Assembly: GCF_002778275.1 (NCBI RefSeq)
Contig: NZ_NESG01000006.1
Span: 124,001-188,000 of the forward strand
Length of the DNA: 64,000 bases
Direction: 5' to 3'
Source of the DNA: Limnohabitans sp. G3-2
GTDB taxonomy: Bacteria > Pseudomonadota > Gammaproteobacteria > Burkholderiales > Burkholderiaceae_C
Within the stretch, counting starts at the first letter, position 1, and each line of letters begins with the position of its first letter. The notes beneath the pieces are model-generated. The model was not told the origin of the DNA and ran no database searches. It saw nothing but the letters and a program-made list of their open reading frames with translations. This document shows positions 18,879-27,323 of the stretch, in pieces. The translations under genes and the position numbers were made by a program.

Positions 18879-20329
18879 GGCGAGGCCAGGCCGAAGTCGG
18901 CCATGAATCGGTTGGCCAGTTCGCGGTATCCGGCTGGGGTGAAGTGGATCAGGTCAGGGGCCATCAGGGGCGGATTTTTGCGGGCCCAAGCGTAGGCGCT
19001 GCCCACCCCCCCCATGGCTTCTTGCATGCTCCAAGCCAGACAACCGTGTTGCGCTGCCAACTCGGTTTGGATGTGCCCGATGTGCGCGTGGATGCGGCTG
19101 TACTTCAGCAATGGGGCCGCTGGTGCTGAAGGGCCAGACCGGGTGGATGGGGTATTTTGGGCCCCTTTGCTTGGGGGCTTGGCCCCTTTTCTGGGGCTGT
19201 TTTTGCTGGATTTGGTGGTTTTGGATTTGACCACCCGGATCCCTCGGTCACCCGGGCCGATCAGCAGGCACTGGGTTTGCGGAAACACTTGGCGGAAGTT
19301 GCCCAAGGCCTTGTTCAGCGTCTCCCGGTACGTCGTTTCATTGAAACGTGGGTCATTGCCCTCGTTGGTGCCAAAGGCGATCAGGGCCAGGTCATAGGGC
19401 TGGTCGGTGAACCATGAAGCCAGATAAGCCAAGTCGCTGCGCGCCCAGCCCCCCACGGTGGCCCCGGGGTAGGCGAACAGGTCCAGGTGCAGGGGGGGTG
19501 GCGTGGGCGCTTCCGGCAGTTTGATGCCCTGGAATCGGAACTGACCGCTGACCACACGAATTTGCAGGGTGGCCAAGGCCTGGCTGGTTTGCAGCACCAG
19601 CGCGTGTGGCCCTGCACGGTTGTCCAAGCTCACCTCGGTTTCGGTTTCGTCGTCCACTCGGATGGCCAACAGCGTGGACCCTAAACCTTCGCCGTGGTAG
19701 AGCAGTTGCAAGCTGTTGTGGCGCGGCTGGCCTTGGGCGTCGCGCAGGTCCATCGCCAGTGTGGCGCCGCTGCCTTTGGCCACCAAACTGGTCATGCCTG
19801 GCCCGGGGGCCGCAGCGGCGTCGGCATGGGCATAAGCCATTTCTCTGCCCCATTCCCCCGACAAACAGGTCTTGCGAACCAGGCCTCGCACGCCACCATG
19901 ACCCACGCCCGATTGAACAAAACGGCTGCTGACCAGGGTGTCAACGGGCACCAGCTTGCGTGCCAGTTGGTCGCTGAAAAAAGCCGCCGCCATGTGGCTG
20001 TCTCCCCAAATGGCGAGGCGCCAGCCATGGGGTCGGGTCAGCAATGGCTGATGAATAAAGGGTTTGGCTGGCAGGTTCGCTGTTGCGTTGTTTGTTGCAC
20101 TTTGCAAGGCCTCATTGACCGCGTCGTCACCCGGAATCTCAGACGGTTCTGCCGCAGGGGTCGGCGCTTTGGCCATTGCAGCGCCTTTGCGAGGACAAAC
20201 CAATGCCACGTCACCGCGGCCCGTGTTGGGCATTTGAACGGTCTGCGACATCAGCCGCACAGGTATGGCCGGCTCCGCAGCCCACGCCATGGGGATCCAC
20301 CCACACCACACCAAAATGAAAAAACGCAT
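18875..20329 (-). CDS. Secreted SGNH/GDSL hydrolase (second paralogue)
   Basis: A 484-residue protein with an N-terminal signal peptide (MRFFILVWCGWIPMAWA, cleavage after AWA likely). SGNH blocks: IWGDSHMAAA, AFGTNEG and DLIHFTPAGY. A lysine/serine-rich low-complexity insert lies near residues 365-400 (KTTKSSKNS). It resembles the 14141-15454 protein along its length, so an ancestral duplication is likely. It is the first gene of a two-gene operon with the acyltransferase fusion, which suggests it acts on, or transfers, the acyl groups that protein exports. Confidence 0.84.
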   Translation of the reverse strand: MRFFILVWCGWIPMAWAAEPAIPVRLMSQTVQMPNTGRGDVALVCPRKGAAMAKAPTPAAEPSEIPGDDAVNEALQSATNNATANLPAKPFIHQPLLTRPHGWRLAIWGDSHMAAAFFSDQLARKLVPVDTLVSSRFVQSGVGHGGVRGLVRKTCLSGEWGREMAYAHADAAAAPGPGMTSLVAKGSGATLAMDLRDAQGQPRHNSLQLLYHGEGLGSTLLAIRVDDETETEVSLDNRAGPHALVLQTSQALATLQIRVVSGQFRFQGIKLPEAPTPPPLHLDLFAYPGATVGGWARSDLAYLASWFTDQPYDLALIAFGTNEGNDPRFNETTYRETLNKALGNFRQVFPQTQCLLIGPGDRGIRVVKSKTTKSSKNSPRKGAKPPSKGAQNTPSTRSGPSAPAAPLLKYSRIHAHIGHIQTELAAQHGCLAWSMQEAMGGVGSAYAWARKNPPLMAPDLIHFTPAGYRELANRFMADFGLASP

Positions 20330-20410
20330 GTCTCGACTTCAAACGCACTTGCGATGCAAATGCCAAGAGTTTAACGATCGAGCCATGCGCTCAAACAGAC
20401 CGGGTCGCTT

Positions 20411-20551
20411 TTACGCCGTTCGCTCAGAAATCACCACCAACACGCGCTGGTTGCCCAGTTGCATGATCACCTGCATGGGGAAGGCCCCGTCGGGTACGGC
20501 AGCCGCTTCAAAACGCAGGGCCTGCTCGTCTTCGTGGGCTACAGAGCCCAT
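20411..20551 (-). pseudogene. Short ORF, probable 3' remnant of a lost gene
   Basis: A 46-codon minus-strand frame (MGSVAHEDEQ ... VLVVISERTA) with protein-like composition sits in the otherwise empty 267-base gap between the SGNH gene and the HEPN gene. Another frame just upstream reads LPLIKLECTDVVDAPWAL before a stop, and a single frameshift would join the two. That pattern fits the decayed end of a longer gene. No family is recognised, and it may still be a real small gene. The remaining ~120 bases of the gap show nothing clear. Confidence 0.35.
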
Positions 20552-20596
20552 GGGGCATCGACGACGTCGGTGCACTCAAGCTTGATCAGTGGCAGG

Positions 20597-21073
20597 TCAG
20601 GCGCCCTGCAAACCACCGATCACTGGCGCAATGCCAGCGAGCAAAGCGAGCAAAAGGGGAACGGCCGAGATGGCTTCATTCAGATAGGCGGCCTTCAGGG
20701 CATCGTCTTCGGGATAGTCGTGTGCAAACCGATTGCGAATGACACGCAGCGCATGCCAATCGTCCAGCTTAGGCAAATAGCCTAATTTTTCGAGCCGGTG
20801 AAGTTTGTCGATCATGGGGCGGTCTTCGTAGGGCTCTTGCAGGTGTTCCAGTAAAGCCGGAAAAAGCCGGGCCCCCAATGTATCTTGCAACTTGGTGAAC
20901 CTGAGAACGAACTGGTCCCAGTCCTGCACAGCTTCGTCGCTGAGTTGGGACAGGGCGTTGGCAGTCAATGGCAGTGTGGGTGTGATGGCTGACATGGCAT
21001 GGGCCATGTGGTGTGCGTGGCGTTGGCATTGCTGCCAAGCGTCAAGCAAACGGACTGGCGCGGTGTGGGTCAT
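20597..21073 (-). CDS. hepT: HEPN-domain toxin of an MNT-HEPN system (HepT-like)
   Basis: A 158-residue helical protein. The HEPN RNase motif Rx4-6H appears as RNRFAHDY near residues 112-119. It also fits RX4HXY, in which the tyrosine is the residue AMPylated by the partner antitoxin in characterised MntA-HepT pairs. The start overlaps the end of the upstream MNT gene by four bases, the usual antitoxin-first order. The predicted activity is RNA cleavage held in check by AMP modification. The chain is slightly longer than minimal HepT, and it ends beside the gene fossil. Confidence 0.82.
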   Translation of the reverse strand: MTHTAPVRLLDAWQQCQRHAHHMAHAMSAITPTLPLTANALSQLSDEAVQDWDQFVLRFTKLQDTLGARLFPALLEHLQEPYEDRPMIDKLHRLEKLGYLPKLDDWHALRVIRNRFAHDYPEDDALKAAYLNEAISAVPLLLALLAGIAPVIGGLQGA

Positions 21074-21375
21074 AGCAAAATGCCCTCTTGAAGCGCCACT
21101 TTGAAAATCGGTGGATGCGAAAGGCGTCCTGGATAGTCGATCAGCACGTCCACTTTTTGTTCACCCAAACGGGTATAAATTTGGCTCAAAAAACGGGTGT
21201 GTGCTTTGGCAATATCGGCCGGATCGGTCATTGTGGATTCGATCAACAGGTCGATATCACCGCCTTTGCGCTGTTCGTCGGCTCGCGAACCAAACAAACG
21301 CAAACGAGTACCGTGGCCAAAACACGCCAAGGCAGCGTGTTTCAAGGTTTCTTTTTCATGTTCAGACAGACGCAT
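21070..21375 (-). CDS. mntA: Minimal nucleotidyltransferase antitoxin (MntA-like)
   Basis: A 101-residue DNA polymerase beta-like minimal nucleotidyltransferase. The GSX10DXD active-site motif is complete: GSRADEQRKGGDIDLLI around residues 28-44. A third acidic residue is in KVDVLID. In MNT-HEPN modules this enzyme transfers AMP to the HEPN toxin and silences it. It is encoded directly upstream of, and overlapping, the HEPN gene. Confidence 0.85.
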   Translation of the reverse strand: MRLSEHEKETLKHAALACFGHGTRLRLFGSRADEQRKGGDIDLLIESTMTDPADIAKAHTRFLSQIYTRLGEQKVDVLIDYPGRLSHPPIFKVALQEGILL

Positions 21376-21432
21376 GGCTCAACCTTTGAAAATCGGTGGG
21401 AAATCCTAGCATCAATCCCCGCTAAAGCGCTT

Positions 21433-22386
21433 TCAAGCCGTCAGCGCCTGCATGGCCATCTGTTTGACCTGATGCACCGCATCGCCCGCTCGGGCATCGA
21501 CCACCACCCGCTCCGGCATGCTGCGCAGCCAAGTGATTTGGCGTTTGGCCAATTGGCGGGTGGCGATGATGCCGTGCTCACGGATCTTGGCTTCTGGCCA
21601 GCCTTCGTCCAGCCCTTGCCAGGCTTGGCGGTAGCCCACACAGCGCATCGAAGGCAGATCGGGGTGCAGGTCGCCGCGTGCCCGCAGGCCTTTGACCTCG
21701 TCCAAGAAGCCCGCTTCCATCATGTGGTCAAAGCGCAGCGCGATGCGCGCATGCAACCAAGCGCGGTCGGTGGGCTCTAGGCTGATGACCGGGATGTGCC
21801 AGTTGGGCGCATCCGGTTTGGCGCTTTGGTGAAACGAAGACAAGCTGCGCCCTGTGCTCGTCCAGACTTCCAGGGCGCGGCCGATGCGCTGGCTGTCGGC
21901 TGGGGCCAGGCGGGCGGCTGTGGCCGGGTCGACCTGCGCGAGTTCGGCATGCAGGGCGGGCCAGCCCAGCTGCTCGGCGCGTTGCGCAATGGCTGCGCGC
22001 ACCTCGGGGTTGGCCGATGGGATGTCGTTCAAACCCTCGAGCAAGGCCTTGAGGTAAAGCATGGTGCCTCCCACCAGCAAGGGCGTTTTGCCCCGGGCCC
22101 GGATGTCCGCGATCAGGGGGGTGGCCTCTCGGGCAAAGTCGGCCGCGCTGTAGCTGTGCAGCGGCTCAAGGGTGTCGATCAGGTGGTGCGGCACAGCGTC
22201 CAGTTCTTGGCGGCTGGGTTTGGCGGTGCCGATGTCCATGCCGCGGTAAACCAGGGCCGAGTCCACGCTGATGATTTCTGCGCCGCCTTGGCCCTGCAGG
22301 CTGTCGGCCAAAGCCAGAGCCGCTGCCGTTTTGCCGCTGGCCGTGGGGCCAACGATGGCGATGGCGTCGATGGGGCGTTGTGTCAT
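21433..22386 (-). CDS. miaA: tRNA dimethylallyltransferase
   Basis: A 317-residue enzyme that adds a dimethylallyl group to A37 of tRNAs reading UNN codons. The P-loop GPTASGKT is at residues ~12-19. The substrate segment [17 protein letters not shown] and the ..[14 protein letters not shown] region follow. The ATG at 22386 ([13 protein letters not shown]) was chosen by family alignment; the frame stays open further upstream inside the exporter gene. It follows mutL and an MFS gene on the same strand, keeping a version of the mutL-miaA neighbourhood common in proteobacteria. Confidence 0.96.
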   Translation of the reverse strand: MTQRPIDAIAIVGPTASGKTAAALALADSLQGQGGAEIISVDSALVYRGMDIGTAKPSRQELDAVPHHLIDTLEPLHSYSAADFAREATPLIADIRARGKTPLLVGGTMLYLKALLEGLNDIPSANPEVRAAIAQRAEQLGWPALHAELAQVDPATAARLAPADSQRIGRALEVWTSTGRSLSSFHQSAKPDAPNWHIPVISLEPTDRAWLHARIALRFDHMMEAGFLDEVKGLRARGDLHPDLPSMRCVGYRQAWQGLDEGWPEAKIREHGIIATRQLAKRQITWLRSMPERVVVDARAGDAVHQVKQMAMQALTA

Positions 22387-22393
22387 CTCGGGA

Positions 22394-23620
22394 TCAGCGG
22401 GGTTGGGCCAACACGGCTGCAGGCTTGCCATGGCGCTGCACAGCCGTCCAAGCCACCGCAGTGATGACGAGCGCCCACAGCAACAGCCCGTGCGCAAGGG
22501 CCAAAACCGGTTGGTCCATGTGCGAGCCCAGCCAAGCACCCATGAAGAAAGCGCCCAACATCATCAAAAAACCATTCAGCGCCGAGGCCGTGCCCGCCCG
22601 GTGAGGGAAGGGCGCGACGGCGCCGCTTTGGCCACAAGGCTGGTGCACGCCGTGGCCCATCATGAAGATGTACATGGGCACCATCACGGCCCAGGCGCCA
22701 TACCAGTCCTGACCTTGCCCCGCATAGGCCAGGACCGCCATGCTCACGCCGCCTGTGATCGTCAGGGCGGCCGCCATGCCCACGGTCCGGTGCACGCTGG
22801 TGCGCCGCAGCATCCAGCGGCACCAGAACGTGCCCACGATGTAAGACAGCGACATGCTGAGCATGAGAAAGCCATAGGCCGTTTTGCTGTACCCCATGAA
22901 GGTGACAAAGACAAATGAAGAGCTGGCCAAAAAGGTGAACAGCCCCAAATAAGAGCCTGCCGACAAGGCGCACCAAGTGAGAAACACCGGGTTGCGCAGG
23001 ATCTCGAGGTTGGCCCGCAAGAGAGGCCCTGCCCGCAGCGCATGCGGGTCGGGGCGGGCCAAGCTTTCTTCAAAACGCCAGAGCAGCAAGGCCCATGTGG
23101 CAGCGCCGAACACGGCCAGTGCCAGCAGGGCGTAACGCCAGCCCAGTGTGTCGGTCAACATGCCGCCCAGTGGCGCGCAGGCGCAGGCGATGATGCCCAG
23201 GCCCGTCAAGCCTTGAGACATGACCGTGGCCCCCTGAAGCGGCTGATAAAGGTCGCGCACCACGGCGCGTGCGGCCATCACGGCCGCGCCCATGGCCACG
23301 CCTTGCACCGTGCGCCCTGCAATCAACCAGGCCATGTCGGGTGCCAAAGCGCAAGCGATGGATGCCAAGGTGTAAGCCCCCATGCCCACCAACAAGATGG
23401 GGCGGCGACCAAAGCGGTCCGACAGAGGCCCCCACACAAGTTGCGACAGGCCAAAGGCCAACAGCAAAGCGGTGAGTGTGAGCTGGGCCTGGCCCATGCC
23501 GGCCCCAAAACCTTGGGTGATGGCGGGCAGGGCGGGCAAATACAGGTCGGTGGTGACAGGCTGCAGGCCGAGCAGCAGCGCGAGGAGCAGGACGATCAGT
23601 TGGGGCGACATGGCGCGCAT
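22394..23620 (-). CDS. Bcr/CflA-family multidrug efflux MFS transporter
   Basis: A 408-residue protein with about 12 transmembrane helices. MFS motif A is seen as [14 protein letters not shown] between helices 2 and 3, and the N-terminal [13 protein letters not shown] matches the drug:proton antiporter group containing Bcr/CflA. The start at 23620 overlaps the mutL stop (TGATG); MSPQL three codons later is an alternative. It sits between mutL and miaA, so it is probably co-transcribed with both. The substrate is unknown. Confidence 0.87.
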   Translation of the reverse strand: MRAMSPQLIVLLLALLLGLQPVTTDLYLPALPAITQGFGAGMGQAQLTLTALLLAFGLSQLVWGPLSDRFGRRPILLVGMGAYTLASIACALAPDMAWLIAGRTVQGVAMGAAVMAARAVVRDLYQPLQGATVMSQGLTGLGIIACACAPLGGMLTDTLGWRYALLALAVFGAATWALLLWRFEESLARPDPHALRAGPLLRANLEILRNPVFLTWCALSAGSYLGLFTFLASSSFVFVTFMGYSKTAYGFLMLSMSLSYIVGTFWCRWMLRRTSVHRTVGMAAALTITGGVSMAVLAYAGQGQDWYGAWAVMVPMYIFMMGHGVHQPCGQSGAVAPFPHRAGTASALNGFLMMLGAFFMGAWLGSHMDQPVLALAHGLLLWALVITAVAWTAVQRHGKPAAVLAQPR

Positions 23621-25653
23621 CACCGACCTCGCAAAAACAGCGCATCCAGGTCCCGCATCGTCATCTGACGCCAGGTGGGACGGCCGTGGTTGCATTGGTC
23701 GGAGCGCTCGGTCTCTTCCATTTGGCGCAGCAGGGCGTTCATTTCGTTCAGCGTCAGGCGGCGGTTGGCACGCACCGCACCGTGGCAGGCCATGGTGGCC
23801 AAAATCTCGTTTTGGGCGCGTTGCACCACCGTGCTGGCGTCGTGCTGGGCCAGCTCGGCCAACACGCTGCGGGCCAGCTCGACGGCATCGCCTTGCGCCA
23901 AACTCGTGGGCACGGCGCGCACGGCCAGGGTCTTGGCCGATAAGGGCGAAATTGCCAGACCCAACTGTTCCAGCGCTTCGGCGCAGGCCTCGGCCGTGGC
24001 GACTTCGGTGGGTGTGGCGGCAAAGGTGGCCGGGATCAACAGCGGTTGGCTCGCGATGCGCGGGCCTGCACCCTCGGCGGCGGTGAGCTGGTTTTTCAGG
24101 CGCTCGTAGACGATGCGCTCGTGGGCTGCGTGCATGTCCACCACCACCAAGCCTTGTTTGTTTTCGGCCAGGATGTAGACACCGTGCAGCTGCGCCACCG
24201 CCCGGCCCAGCGGCCAGTCGCCCTCGGGCATGGGCGATGCCGGCGTGGTGCTTTCTTGGTCGGAGCGAGCCCCTGCTCGCGAATCCCCTTCGTAGGAGCC
24301 CCCTGCTCGCGAATCCTCTTCGTGGGAGCGAGCCCCTGCTCGCGAAGGGCCTTCGGCTGCCGGGGCGGCCTCCCACATTCCTGCGGCCTCTGCGGCGTGC
24401 GGTGAGGGCTGCCACAGCGCCTTCAGGTCCGCCATGGCCTGCTCGCCATTGACCCGGGGACGCAAAAAATCTGCGGGTTTGAAGGCCGGCGCCTGGAAGA
24501 TCGAGGGGCCGGGCCGTTCAAACGCCATGCCGCCTTGCTGCCAAGTGGCCGACTCGGGCAAGGCTTTGGCGGCGGGGGCTTTCAGGCCAAAGTCGCTGGC
24601 AGGTTCGCCAGCGTCACCGCTCAGGTTCTGCGAGCGGGGGGCGGCCAGCGCATGTTCCAGCGCATGCCGCACCGCCTGGTGGACGGCGCGGCTGTCGCGA
24701 AACCGCACTTCGATCTTGGTGGGGTGCACGTTCACATCCACCAAGGTCGGGTCGATCTGCATGAACAGCGCATAAGCGGGTTGTTTGTGGCCGTGCAACA
24801 CGTCTTCGTAAGCGCTGCGGGCCCCGTGCATGACGACCTTGTCGCGCACAAAACGGCCATTGACATAAGCAAACTGGTGGTCTGGGCGCGAACGGGCGGC
24901 GTCGGGCAGGCCGGCGCGGCCGATCACCTGGAGCGGGCCGGCCTTGTATTCCACGGCGATGGACTGGCTCACGAACTCTTGGCCCAACACATCGGCCAGG
25001 CGCTGCTCCAAGCCCGCAGCACCGGGGTGGACCCGCCACTGCTCGACCAGCTTGCCTTCGTGCCAGATGGCAAAACCCACATCAGGGCGGGCCAGGGCAT
25101 GGCGGCGCACCGCCTCGATGCAGTGGGCCAGCTCGGTGCTGTCACTTTTCAAAAACTTGCGGCGCGCGGGCGTGGAGAAAAACAGCTCTTTGACCTCCAC
25201 CGTGGTGCCCACAGCGCGCGCGGCAGGGCGGATCTCGCCTGTGCGACCGTCCAGCGCAAAGGCGTTGGCTTGTCCGTCCATGCGCGAGAGCAAGGTGAGC
25301 TCAGACACCGAGTGGATGGCGGCCAGCGCTTCACCCCGAAAGCCCATGGTCATGACCGATTCCAGGTCATCCAGGTTGCCAATCTTGCTGGTGGCGTGGC
25401 GCTTCAAGGCGGTGGCCAGCTCGTCCGGTGCGATGCCGCCGCCGTCGTCCTCCACCGAGATCAGCCGGGTGCCGCCTCCCATCAGGCGCAGCGTGATGCT
25501 GCGTGCCCCTGCGTCCATGGCGTTGTCCACCAACTCGCGCACGACCGAAGCCGGGCGTTCGACCACCTCGCCGGCGGCGATTTGGCTGATCAGTTCATCG
25601 GGGAGTTCGCGAATGGGGCGGCGCGCGGTAGCCGGGGTCTGTTGGGAAGTCAC
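23620..25653 (-). CDS. mutL: DNA mismatch repair protein MutL, with a REP-derived linker insert
   Basis: A 677-residue protein. The N-terminal GHKL ATPase shows NAMDAGA, DDGGGI, RHATSKI and GFRGEAL. The C-terminal domain carries endonuclease-type motifs: DMHAAHERIVYE (fitting the DQHAxxExxxxE site with Gln to Met), ACHGAVRAN and CNHGRPTW. MutL is therefore probably a nicking enzyme, as in bacteria lacking MutH. Residues ~427-465 of the flexible linker are encoded by REP-like palindromes, giving SRAGARS-type repeats, yet the frame stays open. The gene heads a mutL-MFS-miaA run. Confidence 0.95.
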   Translation of the reverse strand: MTSQQTPATARRPIRELPDELISQIAAGEVVERPASVVRELVDNAMDAGARSITLRLMGGGTRLISVEDDGGGIAPDELATALKRHATSKIGNLDDLESVMTMGFRGEALAAIHSVSELTLLSRMDGQANAFALDGRTGEIRPAARAVGTTVEVKELFFSTPARRKFLKSDSTELAHCIEAVRRHALARPDVGFAIWHEGKLVEQWRVHPGAAGLEQRLADVLGQEFVSQSIAVEYKAGPLQVIGRAGLPDAARSRPDHQFAYVNGRFVRDKVVMHGARSAYEDVLHGHKQPAYALFMQIDPTLVDVNVHPTKIEVRFRDSRAVHQAVRHALEHALAAPRSQNLSGDAGEPASDFGLKAPAAKALPESATWQQGGMAFERPGPSIFQAPAFKPADFLRPRVNGEQAMADLKALWQPSPHAAEAAGMWEAAPAAEGPSRAGARSHEEDSRAGGSYEGDSRAGARSDQESTTPASPMPEGDWPLGRAVAQLHGVYILAENKQGLVVVDMHAAHERIVYERLKNQLTAAEGAGPRIASQPLLIPATFAATPTEVATAEACAEALEQLGLAISPLSAKTLAVRAVPTSLAQGDAVELARSVLAELAQHDASTVVQRAQNEILATMACHGAVRANRRLTLNEMNALLRQMEETERSDQCNHGRPTWRQMTMRDLDALFLRGR
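24259..24375 (-). repeat. REP-like palindrome cluster inside the mutL linker
   Basis: Three copies of the GCGAGC-CCCT-GCTCGC type element (one with a shortened left stem) and one degraded GGCCGC-type element are packed into ~117 bases of mutL. They are separated by nine-base spacers of the TCCCCTTCG type. The total length is a multiple of three within the frame and introduces no stop. The encoded peptide is rich in Ser, Arg, Ala and Gly (SRAGARS repeats), tolerable in a disordered linker. The same elements form the large arrays at 38.8-42.6 kb. Confidence 0.88.
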
Positions 25654-25690
25654 CGCCTGATTTTAGGCCTTGCGGCCGTTCTGTTTATTT

Positions 25691-25718
25691 GTGGCCGGCT
25701 GCCCCTGCGGCCGAATGC
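25691..25718 (+). repeat. Solitary half REP-like element (GGCCGC type)
   Basis: A single hairpin, GGCCG(G) ... CCCT ... GCGGCC followed by the GAA tail, sits between the divergent mutL and dedA starts. It lies just upstream of the putative dedA -10 box. One base of the left stem differs from the consensus. Confidence 0.6.
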
Positions 25719-25725
25719 CTTCTTG

Positions 25726-25731
25726 GATAAT
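25726..25731 (+). promoter_or_regulatory. Candidate -10 box of dedA, seven bases before the ATG
   Basis: GATAAT preceded by TTG lies seven bases before the dedA start at 25739. If used, transcription would begin at or next to the ATG, giving a leaderless or near-leaderless mRNA. No good -35 is visible; a half REP element occupies that zone. Confidence 0.4.
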
Positions 25732-25738
25732 CGCGGTC

Positions 25739-26377
25739 ATGGACATCCTTTTGCAACTCGTAGATTTCATCCTCCACGTCGACCGCTATCTGGAAGCCTT
25801 TGTGGGGCAATACGGCGCTTGGGTGTACGCCCTGTTGTTCCTCATCATTTTTGTGGAAACGGGCGTTGTGGTCATGCCGTTTTTACCCGGCGACTCGCTC
25901 TTGTTCATCGTGGGCGCCATGTGCGGTGCAGGTTTGATGAACTTGCCGCTGGTCATGGGCTTGCTGCTGGTGGCCGCTATATTGGGAGACCAGACCAACT
26001 ACACGATCGGCCGCTACTTTGGCCCTCGGGTGTTCCAGTGGGAAGATTCGCGGTTTTTCAGCCGCAAAGGCTTTGACCAGGCCCATGCCTTCTACGAAAA
26101 ATACGGCGGCATCACCATCATCCTGGCGCGCTTCATGCCGTTCATCCGCACCTTTGTGCCCTTTGTGGCGGGCGTGGCCGAGATGACCCGCAGCAAGTTC
26201 ACCCTGTTCAATGTGGTGGGCGGCTTCATCTGGGTGGTGGGCCTGACCCTGGCCGGTTACCTGTTTGGCAACTTGCCCTTCGTGCAAACCCACTTGTCCA
26301 AAATCATCTGGGCTTTGATCATCGTGCCGGGCCTGATCGCCATGTTGGGCGCCTGGAAGGCTCGGCGCACGGTTTAG
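25739..26377 (+). CDS. DedA-family (VTT domain) membrane protein
   Basis: A 212-residue inner-membrane protein. The family signature appears as FVETGVVVMPFLPGDSLLF (residues ~40-58) and GGITIILARFMPFIRTFVPFVAG (residues ~122-144), containing the conserved acidic and arginine residues. DedA proteins are linked to lipid-carrier flipping and membrane homeostasis. It is transcribed divergently from mutL and converges on the sugar-kinase gene, whose stop it overlaps by four bases. Confidence 0.93.
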   Translation: MDILLQLVDFILHVDRYLEAFVGQYGAWVYALLFLIIFVETGVVVMPFLPGDSLLFIVGAMCGAGLMNLPLVMGLLLVAAILGDQTNYTIGRYFGPRVFQWEDSRFFSRKGFDQAHAFYEKYGGITIILARFMPFIRTFVPFVAGVAEMTRSKFTLFNVVGGFIWVVGLTLAGYLFGNLPFVQTHLSKIIWALIIVPGLIAMLGAWKARRTV

Positions 26378-27306
26378 AACGCCAACAGTTCAGCGCGTGT
26401 GGGCGGCTGGCAGCCTTGTCGGGTGCAGTTGATGGCAGCCGCTTTCATGGCCAAGGCCAATGTGTCGGCCACACGCGCGCTGGCCGGTGATTCGTTGGCG
26501 GACCAGTCGGCCAATGCGTTTCCCCAAAAGGTGTCGCCTGCACCCACGGTATCGAGCACAGTGACCGAGGGCGCCGGCAGGCCATGGCTGTGGCCTTGCA
26601 CATCCAGATAAGCGCCATCGCCGCCAAAGGTCAGGGCCACGCGGCTCAAGGTGCCCGGCGCGCCCGCGGCGCGCAACTCGCTCACCAAGCGGGGCGATTC
26701 ACCGAGGCTCACGTCGGCCAAACCCATGGTTTTCAGGTCTTCGTCGCTGGCTTTGAGCCAGTCGCTCAGGCCGATCACTTCGCGCACAGCCGCCACATAG
26801 GGTGCCAAGTCGCCCGCCACTTGGGGGCGCAGGTTGATGTCGACGCTGACCGTCCAGCCCAAATCCCGCGCAGCTTGGAGAATGGCCACCACTTTGTGGT
26901 GCTCGGGTGGAATGAGCAGCAAAGACCCCGTGTGCAATATCCCGGGGACGGCTTGTTGACGCAACAGGTCCACGATGCCATCGACCGTGTAGTCGCGGTC
27001 GGCAATGCCCTCGCGGTAAAAGCCATAGCTGGGCTGGCCGTCGTACACTTGCACAACGGCCAAAGAGGTCGGGCGTGGGCTGGTGCCACCGGCCAGCGTG
27101 ACGCCGTCTTGCTGCAGTTGTTTCACCATGCCTTGTCCGAACAGGTCTTTGGACAAGGGGTTGAGGTAGGCCACCTGGGCGCCCTGCAGTGCAGCGGCGC
27201 GGGCCAGGTTGAAGGGGCTGCCGCCCATCAGCGGGCGCAGTTGGCCATCGGCTTGAGCGATGCAGTCCATCAAGGCTTCGCCCAGCACCAAAATCGGGGA
27301 TGTCAT
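26374..27306 (-). CDS. PfkB-family sugar kinase (fructokinase-like)
   Basis: A 310-residue kinase. The N-terminal GGSPFNLARAAALQG and the C-terminal PfkB signature DTVGAGDTFWGNAL, with its catalytic aspartate, are clear. It is the last gene of a minus-strand set with a sugar ABC permease and binding protein, so it probably phosphorylates the imported sugar. Fructose is a reasonable guess given the transaldolase-like enzyme on the divergent arm, but ribose and other sugars fit too. The start at 27306 (MTSPILVLGEAL) was chosen by alignment. Confidence 0.87.
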   Translation of the reverse strand: MTSPILVLGEALMDCIAQADGQLRPLMGGSPFNLARAAALQGAQVAYLNPLSKDLFGQGMVKQLQQDGVTLAGGTSPRPTSLAVVQVYDGQPSYGFYREGIADRDYTVDGIVDLLRQQAVPGILHTGSLLLIPPEHHKVVAILQAARDLGWTVSVDINLRPQVAGDLAPYVAAVREVIGLSDWLKASDEDLKTMGLADVSLGESPRLVSELRAAGAPGTLSRVALTFGGDGAYLDVQGHSHGLPAPSVTVLDTVGAGDTFWGNALADWSANESPASARVADTLALAMKAAAINCTRQGCQPPTRAELLAF

Positions 27307-27323
27307 CTTCAAGCTCCGAGCGC

